A stretch of 64,000 nt of DNA from Desulfosarcina widdelii (lineage in GTDB: Bacteria; Desulfobacterota; Desulfobacteria; Desulfobacterales; Desulfosarcinaceae): NCBI RefSeq assembly GCF_009688965.1, contig NZ_AP021875.1, forward strand, positions 930,001-994,000, given 5' to 3'. Numbering within the stretch: position 1 is the first letter of the stretch; each line of letters starts with the position of its first letter. The notes beneath the pieces were generated by a model, which made no database searches, had not been told where the DNA came from, and worked only from the letters and a program-made list of their open reading frames with translations. This document shows, in pieces, positions 53,173 to 61,908 of the stretch. A program made the position numbers and the translations under genes.

Positions 53173-54015
53173 GTGAAACTAATATTTATAGGTGGTGCTC
53201 AGAGATCTGGGACTACACTAATGCAAACACTTCTTTCAAATGCATTAAATCATACCGAAGTTTGGCCTGAAGCCAATTTTTTATGTGATTTATTTCAATT
53301 TTATACTAATGGTATAAAAAATTGGAATAAATCAGAATTTTATTTTGGAAAAAGAGATTATTTTAAAAGCTATGTTAAAGAGTTGATAAATAATATTTTG
53401 AAATATAGAATACCAAAAGACTTTAAAGGTAACTGTATTATCATTAAGGATCCTAACTTTTCTAAATATATAAAACAAATATACGAAATTTTCCCAGAAT
53501 CATCCTTTTTTCTCTGTGTGAGAGACCCTAGAGATATTATATGCTCATTTTATGACATTGAAAATCGTGAAGCGCAAAATGGAACTTTAAGAAATAATTA
53601 TAAAAATAGGAATATATCTTTCTACTGTAAAAAAATTAATGAGAGTTATAAATTGGCGTTAAAATATACTAAAAAAATTAATGTAATAAAATATGAAAAG
53701 TTAGTTGATAATCCATTTTATGAAATCAATAGTATTTCAAGTAAAGAAATGCCTTTCTCTCTTTCATCTACTGAGAATTTAATATGGTCAGACAAAAAGA
53801 TGAGGCACAAAAATTCTTGGATTTCACCTCTTGAAGAAAAAAGTCCAAGCAAAGAAAGAGTAGGAGTATATAAATCTATTTTACGTGGATATGAAATATT
53901 TTACTGTCAGAAAAAATGTAATAATATATTTAAATCATATGGATATAAAAAGGTATTATTCTCAGCTCGAAAAAAATTTTTTTACTCAATATTAAGTAAA
54001 ATTTTGTACAAATAA
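53173..54015 (+). CDS. Sulfotransferase-family protein
   Basis: 280 residues from GTG 53173, chosen because IFIGGAQRSGTTLMQTLL follows at once; an earlier GTG at 53155 lies in IS-derived sequence. That motif is the 5'-phosphosulfate (PAPS) loop, and FLCVRDPRDIICSFY is the 3'-phosphate loop, both typical of sulfotransferases. It probably sulfates a glycan or lipid in the surface-polysaccharide pathway. The gene is far more AT-rich than the genes before 51 kb and begins 3 bp after the IS5 end, so it was probably acquired. Confidence 0.85.
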   Translation: MKLIFIGGAQRSGTTLMQTLLSNALNHTEVWPEANFLCDLFQFYTNGIKNWNKSEFYFGKRDYFKSYVKELINNILKYRIPKDFKGNCIIIKDPNFSKYIKQIYEIFPESSFFLCVRDPRDIICSFYDIENREAQNGTLRNNYKNRNISFYCKKINESYKLALKYTKKINVIKYEKLVDNPFYEINSISSKEMPFSLSSTENLIWSDKKMRHKNSWISPLEEKSPSKERVGVYKSILRGYEIFYCQKKCNNIFKSYGYKKVLFSARKKFFYSILSKILYK

Positions 54016-54181
54016 CCTTTTTAGAAAATTCAGAAATTTTTGGTCTGAATTATAGTTTACTACCTGAATTTTGCACGCATACGGCCGTAGCGGCCACTGC
54101 CCGCGATTTTTTTTGATTCGGTCTCAACTGCCAAGATTACAGCAACGCTGCTGTTAGTGGCAGAGTTAAGAAACTTTATAA

Positions 54182-55888
54182 GTAGGGCTTCCTGAATTAG
54201 TAAAGATGCCGCATTAGCATGGGTAAATTCACCCTCTCAACAGTGACAGGTGCATTTTAGCCTGAAAATATTTACCGACTAATCGACCCAAAAGCCCGTT
54301 AAATCGTCTCTGAAGCACTCTGATATGGACCATGAACAGCAACGAGGAAGTAAAAAAGAGAGAAGAAAGGCCTTTCAGCCATTTCTCCAAGTTCATGACG
54401 ATGAAGGATACCGCGATCGCCGTCTCGGATGTCACTGCCAGCTTACACATGATTCTGGATAGACTGAAGCGCCGCTTGCCCTGGCCGAACTTTCCCTCGA
54501 TCGGGATCCGATCGAGCTCATCCTGACGGACCTGCTTTTTGATCTCTTTCTGTATCTCGACAGCGGCCGGTGGCCGGCCCAGCGGGGGACCCGAAAGGCG
54601 GATTCCATGTTTCTTGCAGAACCGGCGATTATCTTGGTTACGGTAAATCCGATCCACATGAACCGATGCCGGATAGTGCCCAAATCGTTTTCGAAATGCC
54701 TTGATCTGATCGATCAGATCCCCGGATTCATTGAAGGCATCCCAACTGATGCGGTCCACGAATGAAATGCCATTGATGAGACTGACCGATATCTTGGCAC
54801 CAAATTCGGTAGCCGCACCGGCCTTACCCCGTTTGATCGGACGCACATGGGGTTGGCTGATGCTGACGATGCGATCATCGATACGATTTTCATGCTGGTC
54901 ATACATCCATTGCTGCTGGCGATAGACTTCGTGAATGACCAGCAGCTCTTTGTACTGACGGGGACTGAGCTTCGTTAGCGGCGTTCGTTGGGATAGCTTG
55001 GTTATGCTTTTCAAGTTGCGCTTGAGATATCCCAACTGTTTCCGAATGGCCTTACGCCTCTTGCTCTTTGACAATCTTTTGCTTTTGGCTGCAGATAGAA
55101 ACGCTTTGCGGGCTAACTTACGGTAGGTACGCGGTTTGGGATATTTCCCCTTGAATGGACTGTGTAGGATATCAATGATCCCTTCACTCTTCTCCCGGGC
55201 GGTATTCAACAACTTGAGGTCGGTTGGGAAAGTAATATCCGCGGGGGTACATGTGGCATCCAGAAGTAATTTGCCCTGGTTTTCACTACCTCCACCTGTA
55301 GGCGTGGAATCATCGTCATTTTTGGTTTGGGAACGGTCTTTCGATTGTTTTTCTTGTTCAAGTGCCTTGCGGGCAATCGACTCATTGATCTTGGCCAGCA
55401 TCTTTTTGCCAAACCGCTTGCGGAAGTATACGAACAGGGACGGATCAAAGGGCTTTTCGTCCTCATAGGCCTTGTAGCCTAAAAAGTATTGGAGATACGG
55501 ATTTTCCCGGATCTGTTCTACCGTCTCTTCATCGCTGGTTCCCAAGCGCTCCTTGATAATCAGGGCGCCCAAGGCGACTCTTACCGATTTGGCCGGAGGG
55601 CCCAAACCGGAGTTGGTCAACGATTTACTGTAGGCCGGTTCGAACTGACCCCATGGAATAAACTTGGCTAATTTCACCCAGCGATTGTCGCTTCGCAGTT
55701 TTCCGCCGAAAGGCAATTCGAAAGTTTCGAATTCCAGCTGCTTTTGATTATGTCGATACATGATAGGACCGAGAAAAGTGCAAGGGTTTTGAGGGGTAAA
55801 GCGTGGTTATATTTGCATTTAGCTCGATCCTCAATACCATAAAATGTATAGTATTTCAAGTGTTTATCTTTAATTCAGGAAACCCTAA
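54182..55888 (-). mobile_element. Complete IS1182-family element
   Basis: Terminal inverted repeats of 18 bp: 54182-54199 (GTAGGGCTTCCTGAATTA) and the complement of 55871-55888 (TTAGGGTTTCCTGAATTA), 16 of 18 identical. They enclose one intact transposase gene. I could not define a target-site duplication. Inserted next to the AT-rich sulfotransferase. Confidence 0.8.
54229..55761 (-). CDS. IS1182-family transposase (510 aa), intact
   Basis: N-terminal IS1182 region (FEPAYSKSLTNSGLGPPAKS, then VALGALIIKERLGTSDEE), catalytic DDE domain with LLLDATCTPADITFPTDL (first Asp), VHVDRIYRNQDNRRFCKK (second Asp) and IEGKFGQGKRRFSL (Glu), which is the usual spacing. Reading frame intact, so it may still be active. 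The coding strand is opposite to the polysaccharide genes. Confidence 0.93.
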   Translation of the reverse strand: MYRHNQKQLEFETFELPFGGKLRSDNRWVKLAKFIPWGQFEPAYSKSLTNSGLGPPAKSVRVALGALIIKERLGTSDEETVEQIRENPYLQYFLGYKAYEDEKPFDPSLFVYFRKRFGKKMLAKINESIARKALEQEKQSKDRSQTKNDDDSTPTGGGSENQGKLLLDATCTPADITFPTDLKLLNTAREKSEGIIDILHSPFKGKYPKPRTYRKLARKAFLSAAKSKRLSKSKRRKAIRKQLGYLKRNLKSITKLSQRTPLTKLSPRQYKELLVIHEVYRQQQWMYDQHENRIDDRIVSISQPHVRPIKRGKAGAATEFGAKISVSLINGISFVDRISWDAFNESGDLIDQIKAFRKRFGHYPASVHVDRIYRNQDNRRFCKKHGIRLSGPPLGRPPAAVEIQKEIKKQVRQDELDRIPIEGKFGQGKRRFSLSRIMCKLAVTSETAIAVSFIVMNLEKWLKGLSSLFFTSSLLFMVHIRVLQRRFNGLLGRLVGKYFQAKMHLSLLRG

Positions 55889-56123
55889 GTAAAATACCTT
55901 GTCATTTTGTTCAGTATGTCTCCAAGATTAAAGATAATATTTCCATGCAAGAAGTTTTTTGCATTAAGTGAGTAGCTACCCGGTGGCTGGCTGAAACATC
56001 GCCCGGCCCACGGCCGAGGCTGCGACCTTTTATTATCGAGGTATTTTAGGAAAGCCATCAATGCCGGCGTTCGGCTATCCTGGACCGAGTAACGAACCTT
56101 ATCTTTATTCGAGTCGGTGGCCA

Positions 56124-56378
56124 GCTGCGGTTATGTTTGAGTGAACTTGCCAGTGCCAGGTCAGCGAATCCGAGCAAGTTGCGCATCTTTTTGTAGCCCA
56201 TGGACATCCTCCAAGTGTCTGTAATATTATAAGATATGTATCACAAACGCCACTAAAAGGCAAGTGAAAAAGGCGATAACGAACTGATATTTCATGTTAA
56301 ATTAAATTTAGGGGCACAACCTGTGGGCGCGGCGGCTCGGCCTGATGCCTAAATTTACATAGGTTGTGCAAAGGTCTC
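56124..56378. repeat. 255-bp direct repeat (IS5 5' end), copy B
   Basis: Second copy of the sequence at 52915-53169, here without the remaining transposase; it starts abruptly after a unique GC-rich segment (about 55985-56123). It ends 18 bp before the ATG of a glycosyltransferase, just as copy A ends 3 bp before the sulfotransferase. Confidence 0.85.
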
Positions 56379-56396
56379 TTAGATTAATATATTTAA

Positions 56397-57755
56397 ATGC
56401 TGTATACTAACATAAAAAAGAAGTATGACATAATTTTCATTATACCACACATGGGACAAGGCGGTTCTCAAAGGGTTGCTTCTAACCTCATTAATCACTG
56501 GGTTAAAAAAGAAAAGACCGTTTTATTGATTGAATTCTTTCCGAATAAGCCTCTTTGCCATGAAGTTAATGACAGTGTGGACAGAATTTTCATTCTAAAT
56601 AATTCTTATATTAACTTGAGAAAATATAAGAAGACTATAGGTAATATAATTATAAAACTTTTAAACGTATTAAAAAGAGCTATGCCATTTACACTAGTAC
56701 GTCTCAAACAAAAAAATAATATATTTATTAAAAATGAAGGTAAAGGGTACATAAAAGATATATTAATTCAAAAAAACACTAAATTTGTAATTTATCTTAC
56801 CCATCTACTGATTGATGTACTCAAAATCGATATTACATCAGTAGTTAAGATTTATTATGTTATGTCATTCCTTTTTATTCCTGGAGACTTTAGAAGACTA
56901 AGAAGACTAAGAAGTGTTTTTAAAAGTGTTGAATCTAAGTGCGTAATAAGTTTTTTAGGAGCCACTAATATTAAAACTATTATGAGCAGTTATGGCTTAA
57001 ATAGGAGAATAATAATATCAGAAAGAAATGATCCCAATATTCAAAAACTTTCTGATCCCTGGGATTTTCTTAGAAAAAAGTTTTACAGATTGGCTGATGT
57101 TGTCACATCAAATAGTAAAGGATCAATTGAGACACTTAAAGATTTTGTACCATATGATAAATTGCTCTACATTCCTAATCCACTTACTTTTAATATTTGT
57201 TCAATTGAAAAAAAGAAACGTTTTAAAATAATTCTTTGTGTTGGCAGGTTAGTAAAACAAAAGTCAATTGACACACTTTTAAAGGCATTTTCTTTAATGT
57301 ATAAATCAATTCCTAGTTGGCATATTTTAGTTGTAGGTGAAGGCCCTTTGAAAAATGAATTGATAAATCTCTCCTATAGATTGAAAATATTTAAAAGAAC
57401 TCATTTCATGGGCTATCGAAAAGATATTTATAGATTTTATAAAATTTCATCAATATTTGTAATGCCTTCTTTACATGAGGGAATGCCTAATTCGCTTATG
57501 GAAGCAATGTGTCATGAAATACCGGCAATAGTTAGCAACTCTTCTCCTGGACCATTAGAACTGATTAAGGATCAATATAATGGTTATATATTTCAAAAAA
57601 TGAATATTTTCGATTTAAGAGATAAGATATATAATTTAGTAAAAAATGAAAATCTTAGACTGGAAATGGGTAATAGACATAGAGAATTTATCAATGATTT
57701 TTCCCTAAATACTATTTCAACGCATTGGGAATCATTAATTCAAAAGGATATTTAG
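56397..57755 (+). CDS. GT4-family glycosyltransferase
   Basis: 452 residues: N-terminal IPHMGQGGSQRVASNLINHW nucleotide-sugar entry loop, and the GT4 donor-binding region LHEGMPNSLMEAM (EX7E motif) with CVGRLVKQKSIDTLLKAF before it. A retaining, GDP- or UDP-sugar-dependent enzyme is expected. Very AT-rich. Its start lies 18 bp after the IS5 end; the Shine-Dalgarno is not obvious. Part of the surface-polysaccharide cluster. Confidence 0.9.
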   Translation: MLYTNIKKKYDIIFIIPHMGQGGSQRVASNLINHWVKKEKTVLLIEFFPNKPLCHEVNDSVDRIFILNNSYINLRKYKKTIGNIIIKLLNVLKRAMPFTLVRLKQKNNIFIKNEGKGYIKDILIQKNTKFVIYLTHLLIDVLKIDITSVVKIYYVMSFLFIPGDFRRLRRLRSVFKSVESKCVISFLGATNIKTIMSSYGLNRRIIISERNDPNIQKLSDPWDFLRKKFYRLADVVTSNSKGSIETLKDFVPYDKLLYIPNPLTFNICSIEKKKRFKIILCVGRLVKQKSIDTLLKAFSLMYKSIPSWHILVVGEGPLKNELINLSYRLKIFKRTHFMGYRKDIYRFYKISSIFVMPSLHEGMPNSLMEAMCHEIPAIVSNSSPGPLELIKDQYNGYIFQKMNIFDLRDKIYNLVKNENLRLEMGNRHREFINDFSLNTISTHWESLIQKDI

Positions 57756-57945
57756 TTTTAAATTTTTTTAAAAATTTCTTTTTAGTGGGTTTACTCAACT
57801 TTCGGGGATAATCCTATAATGTAGCCTAAAGGTGGACCCCAAAGCTTTGACAGGTGATGTGGGAATAAACTAAAAGCCAACCTAATTTGAAAAACCAATC
57901 CCATCCATCCTACTCAAAAGACAGGGCTTTACAAGATCTATCTAA

Positions 57946-59580
57946 ATGAATCATAAAATTTTGTTTAAACAAGGTAGTAATTATACTAAAATCATTAGAT
58001 GGCTTTTTTATGAGTCTTTTATCAAGGGCTTTTTTAAAAAACCTTTTTATATTGTTTTGTTAAGTGTTTTAAGATTAGGTTGTCAAGCATCCGCAGTTAC
58101 TACTTTGTATTACTATGCTAATTCTTTGAAGAACGATAAGGCGTTTAAATTTTTTGAATATACTTTAGTAGCAAGAGAATCTGTTATATTTTTATGGGTT
58201 ATAATTTTTAGCACATTATTCCTGTTTTCACTTGCTTCTATTTTCCAATACTATGCACGTAAAATATCTATTTCATTAGCTAAATCTATGGAAGTTAAGT
58301 TTTCTAAAAACTCTTTAACTATATTGAGTAGACTTCCAGACAATAATTATTACAGATTAAGTCTCGATTATTTTAAAGGAAAATATCGGAAGATAGCAAG
58401 TGACTGTAGAAGAATAGGTATGGTTATTAGAACCTTTGGCTATGCTATACCTGATATACTGAGTGGTTTTGCAGCAACTATTTCTATATTATCAATTGAT
58501 ACTTTTTTAACTCTTATGGTAGCTTGTTTAGCAATATTTATTTTTATGGCTCAATATCCATCAAACATACGTGGTTCTTCATTTTCAAAAATGTTTGAAA
58601 ATAATTCAAAAAATCATAATACATGTATTAATAATACACTTTCTTCTTTTTCAAAATTAGAAAGTGATTTTAGAAAAGCTTCTAAAGACATTAATATGAT
58701 CTTTTCTAAAAAAGAGGTGAAAGAAAGCATAGAAGGCTTTAGCGGAAGAGTAAAAGTTTTAGAAGAAAGCACTCTAACTTCTCAAATTGGTGGTGCCGTT
58801 GCCCTATCGCTTACAATTTTTGTTATTGGGAATAGATTGATTTCTGGTATAGATACAAATTGGGGTTTGCTGCTTGCTTATATTGTTTCCTTAAGGATTG
58901 TATTAACCGCTATTGTTACTACAGGCAGAACTCTTACAGGTGTAAGTAGATTCTACCCTCAAATTGTTCGACAATTCCAATTATTAGTTACAGTTAAAAC
59001 TTCTCTAAATAAAAGTTGTTTACAGCTATGCAAAAACGATAAAATAACAGTTAAATATTTAATCAAGAAGAAAAATTATATAGAAATTCAAAGCGATGTT
59101 CCGTCAAAAATAAAAATTTTAACTAACGATAATTTTGATAAATTTGTAACTTTAATTTTTAACAATATTATTTTTAAAAAAAATTGCGTCTTAAACGATT
59201 CAAAAATCAATCCTCTTTTTCTAGTTAATCGTAAAGACTGTGAGGATCTAATCAAATTAATAAAATCTAAAGATTCTAAAGAAGTGAGAATCGCAGTTAT
59301 TCATATTGATCTATACTGTAAAATTGATAATTATTTAAAAAAGTCATTATCAGAAATTACTTTCTTATTTATTTTTGATAATAATAAATTCCTTAAGATT
59401 CACAATTACACCACTATTGTATCATCAAATTATAATATAATTAAAGTAATAAAAAATGATGACGAATTGTTTAGTTATAATATAAAAAAAGCGATTGATT
59501 TTTTAAAAGAAGAAAAAATAAAATTTAAATCGAACCTTAAAACAAAATCCAATGAAGACGAAGAGGATGATGATGAATAA
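57946..59580 (+). CDS. ABC exporter-like membrane protein with eroded nucleotide-binding domain
   Basis: 544 residues. Residues 1-345 look like an ABC exporter membrane domain with about six segments (FYIVLLSVLRLGCQAS, LWVIIFSTLFLFSLASIF, SIDTFLTLMVACLAIFIFMA, GLLLAYIVSLRIVLTAIV). The C-terminal 190 residues follow the fold pattern of an ABC ATPase (YIEIQSDVPSKIKILTNDNF, then RIAVIHIDLYC, ITFLFIFD) but have no Walker A lysine loop, signature or Walker B acidic pair, and end in an acidic tail (NEDEEDDDE). It cannot hydrolyse ATP by itself; it might pair with another ATPase or act as a scaffold for polysaccharide export. The frame overlaps the next gene by 8 bp. AT-rich. Confidence 0.7.
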   Translation: MNHKILFKQGSNYTKIIRWLFYESFIKGFFKKPFYIVLLSVLRLGCQASAVTTLYYYANSLKNDKAFKFFEYTLVARESVIFLWVIIFSTLFLFSLASIFQYYARKISISLAKSMEVKFSKNSLTILSRLPDNNYYRLSLDYFKGKYRKIASDCRRIGMVIRTFGYAIPDILSGFAATISILSIDTFLTLMVACLAIFIFMAQYPSNIRGSSFSKMFENNSKNHNTCINNTLSSFSKLESDFRKASKDINMIFSKKEVKESIEGFSGRVKVLEESTLTSQIGGAVALSLTIFVIGNRLISGIDTNWGLLLAYIVSLRIVLTAIVTTGRTLTGVSRFYPQIVRQFQLLVTVKTSLNKSCLQLCKNDKITVKYLIKKKNYIEIQSDVPSKIKILTNDNFDKFVTLIFNNIIFKKNCVLNDSKINPLFLVNRKDCEDLIKLIKSKDSKEVRIAVIHIDLYCKIDNYLKKSLSEITFLFIFDNNKFLKIHNYTTIVSSNYNIIKVIKNDDELFSYNIKKAIDFLKEEKIKFKSNLKTKSNEDEEDDDE

Positions 59581-60484
59581 ATTATTTAAAACTTCGAAAA
59601 ACATTAGAAACTTAGCTTTAAGATTTGGTGTTTCACAAAAATTTTTAAAGCTTTATGAATACAAAGTAAATGATTTTTTTTTCCTTAAAAAAATAAAAAA
59701 AAAGGATCTTTCAAGAGACAAATACTTTTTGTATAAAAGAGCTTTAAAATTTGGGTATTTTTCTTGGCCAAAAAAAATAAACAAATTTACTCATAACTTA
59801 GACGTCATAGATGTTGGATGTGGAACAGGATTGCATGCAATCGGATATGACTTTTTTGGAGTAAAAAGCTATACTGGACTTGATCCCAAAATTCAATATG
59901 ATAATTGTAATGGAAAAAATTTAAGAAAAAGAATATATGAAGACTTTAAATATAGCCCTAAAGATATAATGAAAGAGATTGATACAATACATTATATAAG
60001 TGGAACATTTGAAGATATTGATCCAAAAAATAAATTTGACATTGCTGTACTACATAATGTTACTGAACACTTATTAAACTTAGAAGATGTATTGTACGGA
60101 ATCTCGAAGATTTTAAAAACGAATGGAAAAATATTGTTTAATCACCATAACTTTTTTTGTTGGAATGGGCATCATAAAGTACCTAAAACTATATATGATA
60201 TAAAAAAAAATGATCCTATACAGAAAAATTATATTGATTGGAAGCATTTGGAAATTCCTTATGATAAAAATAGTGAATTGTTTAAAAAATTAAATAGAAT
60301 AAGTATTGACCAACTAAAAAAATTAACACAAAAATATTTTTTAATTGAAACTTGGAACGAAATAAAGTCAACAAAAGAATATGGCATTGAAAGACTCACC
60401 CCTGAAATCATTAAAAGACACGATTGCTACACAAAGAAAGAGCTATCGATTCAGCATATTTTTTGTATTGCAACAATTAAATGA
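59573..60484 (+). CDS. SAM-dependent methyltransferase (Methyltransf_11/25 type)
   Basis: 303 residues from ATG 59573 (GAAGAGG upstream; ATGs at 59567, 59570 and 59552 are alternatives). Motif I is VIDVGCGTGLHAIGYD, with the acidic end at TGLDPKI and the later VLHNVTEHLLNLEDVL motif. It probably methylates a sugar or lipid of the polysaccharide. The start overlaps the ABC-like gene's end, so the two are translationally coupled. AT-rich. Confidence 0.85.
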   Translation: MNKLFKTSKNIRNLALRFGVSQKFLKLYEYKVNDFFFLKKIKKKDLSRDKYFLYKRALKFGYFSWPKKINKFTHNLDVIDVGCGTGLHAIGYDFFGVKSYTGLDPKIQYDNCNGKNLRKRIYEDFKYSPKDIMKEIDTIHYISGTFEDIDPKNKFDIAVLHNVTEHLLNLEDVLYGISKILKTNGKILFNHHNFFCWNGHHKVPKTIYDIKKNDPIQKNYIDWKHLEIPYDKNSELFKKLNRISIDQLKKLTQKYFLIETWNEIKSTKEYGIERLTPEIIKRHDCYTKKELSIQHIFCIATIK

Positions 60485-60656
60485 AATTTAACTATTTGAG
60501 TATGATAATTTTTTTAATCTCTTTTTAAAACATTTTACAATCATATTATCTTCTATAATTTTGAATATTTGTAAGGCTTATCATTTTGCAAAGTTCTTTC
60601 AGTCTGATGGTTTCGAAGGCGCAGCACTTGCTTGCTAACCGAGCAACTTGAGAATT

Positions 60657-61766
60657 ATGAATAGCCAGAAATATAAAAAAAAAGTGATTGCTCTTTTTAT
60701 CCCAGGATTGAACGGTGGCGGTGCTCAGAGATTTATCATAAACCTTGCAAACTCCTTGACCGATCTAACAGATAATCTGATTCATATCGTCCTTACTAGA
60801 AAGGATGGTATATTACAAAAACACTTGAAGCCGGAAGTAAATATTATTGATCTCGGAACGAAAAAGGTTTCACGTTCGATTCCAGCCATTGTAAACTACT
60901 TAAAAATAACGCAACCTATGGCAATTATATCGACTCTTAATTATGCTAATGTCGTTTGCTTGGTATCCTGGATAATTGCTGGGAAACCTTGTAAAATTAT
61001 TGTTAGGGAAGCGAATATAATAAGAAAAGTAAAGGGCGAGTCTTTCGATCGAATACAGTCTATTATTGTATTATTTCTTATGAAGGTTCTTTACCCATAC
61101 GCAGACAAAGTAATAGCCATTTGTAACGATGTCCTCAAGACCATGTTAGACGCAGGAATAAAAATTGAAGAGAATGCTGTATTGATTGGCAACCCAATTT
61201 TTATCCCTGAAATTACTTCCGATCCTTTAGCCATCCCATGGTTACCCAAACGAACCACGCCATTTATATGTGCAGCTGGCCGCCTTACAGAACAAAAGGG
61301 TTTTGATGTTTTAATCAATGCTTTTGCTAAAATAAATGACAAGCAGATTCATCTTGTCATCTTAGGAGAGGGACCATTGCGTTTTGACTTAAAAAGTCAA
61401 ACTTATAAACTCGGTATCCAAGAACGGGTTCATCTACCGGGATTTGTAAATAATCCTACAGAAATAATTCGTCAATCAAGACTTTTTGTCTTATCGTCAA
61501 GGTGGGAGGGCTTCGTAAATGTTCTTCTTGAAGCTCTTGCCTGTGGTACACCTGTGGTCTCAACTAACTGTCCCGGTGCACCCAAAGAGATCCTAAAAAG
61601 CGGATCATACGGACACCTTGTACCATGCGATGATGTGGATGCTTTAGCGAGAGGCATTGAGTTTTCCCTCGACAAACCTATAAGCACCCCAGAACAGAGA
61701 ATTAGCCGGGCCTATGATTTTTCCTCCGATAAAATAGCTAAGCTTTATTTGAAGCATATTCTTTAG
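60657..61766 (+). CDS. GT4-family glycosyltransferase
   Basis: 369 residues from ATG 60657; a TTG at 60648 is in frame. GLNGGGAQRFIINLANSL is the N-terminal loop and SRWEGFVNVLLEALACGTPV the EX7E donor region, with CAAGRLTEQKGFDVLINAF preceding. Less AT-rich than the preceding genes. Adds a sugar to the repeat unit; donor not predictable. Confidence 0.93.
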   Translation: MNSQKYKKKVIALFIPGLNGGGAQRFIINLANSLTDLTDNLIHIVLTRKDGILQKHLKPEVNIIDLGTKKVSRSIPAIVNYLKITQPMAIISTLNYANVVCLVSWIIAGKPCKIIVREANIIRKVKGESFDRIQSIIVLFLMKVLYPYADKVIAICNDVLKTMLDAGIKIEENAVLIGNPIFIPEITSDPLAIPWLPKRTTPFICAAGRLTEQKGFDVLINAFAKINDKQIHLVILGEGPLRFDLKSQTYKLGIQERVHLPGFVNNPTEIIRQSRLFVLSSRWEGFVNVLLEALACGTPVVSTNCPGAPKEILKSGSYGHLVPCDDVDALARGIEFSLDKPISTPEQRISRAYDFSSDKIAKLYLKHIL

Positions 61767-61776
61767 AAACCACCGT

Positions 61777-61878
61777 ATGAAAAGTTTTAGATTACTCTTT
61801 TTTCTTTATATTCCTGATAGAATATTATCGATATTTTGTTATTTCATACTCAACAGAAAACTTCCGAATAGGATATAA
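61777..61878 (+). pseudogene. Short coding remnant (33 aa) before the IS4 element
   Basis: ATG 61777 opens a 33-codon frame, MKSFRLLFFLYIPDRILSIF..., ending TAA at 61878, starting 10 bp after the glycosyltransferase. It looks like the beginning of a longer membrane or transferase gene rather than an independent protein. The rest is not recognisable. Confidence 0.35.
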
Positions 61879-61898
61879 AATTTGATTAAATAGCTGTC

Positions 61899-61908
61899 AC
61901 TAATAAGA
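61899..61908 (+). repeat. IS4 target-site duplication, left
   Basis: ACTAATAAGA, identical to 63378-63387; 10 bp, within the usual IS4 range. Confidence 0.85.
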
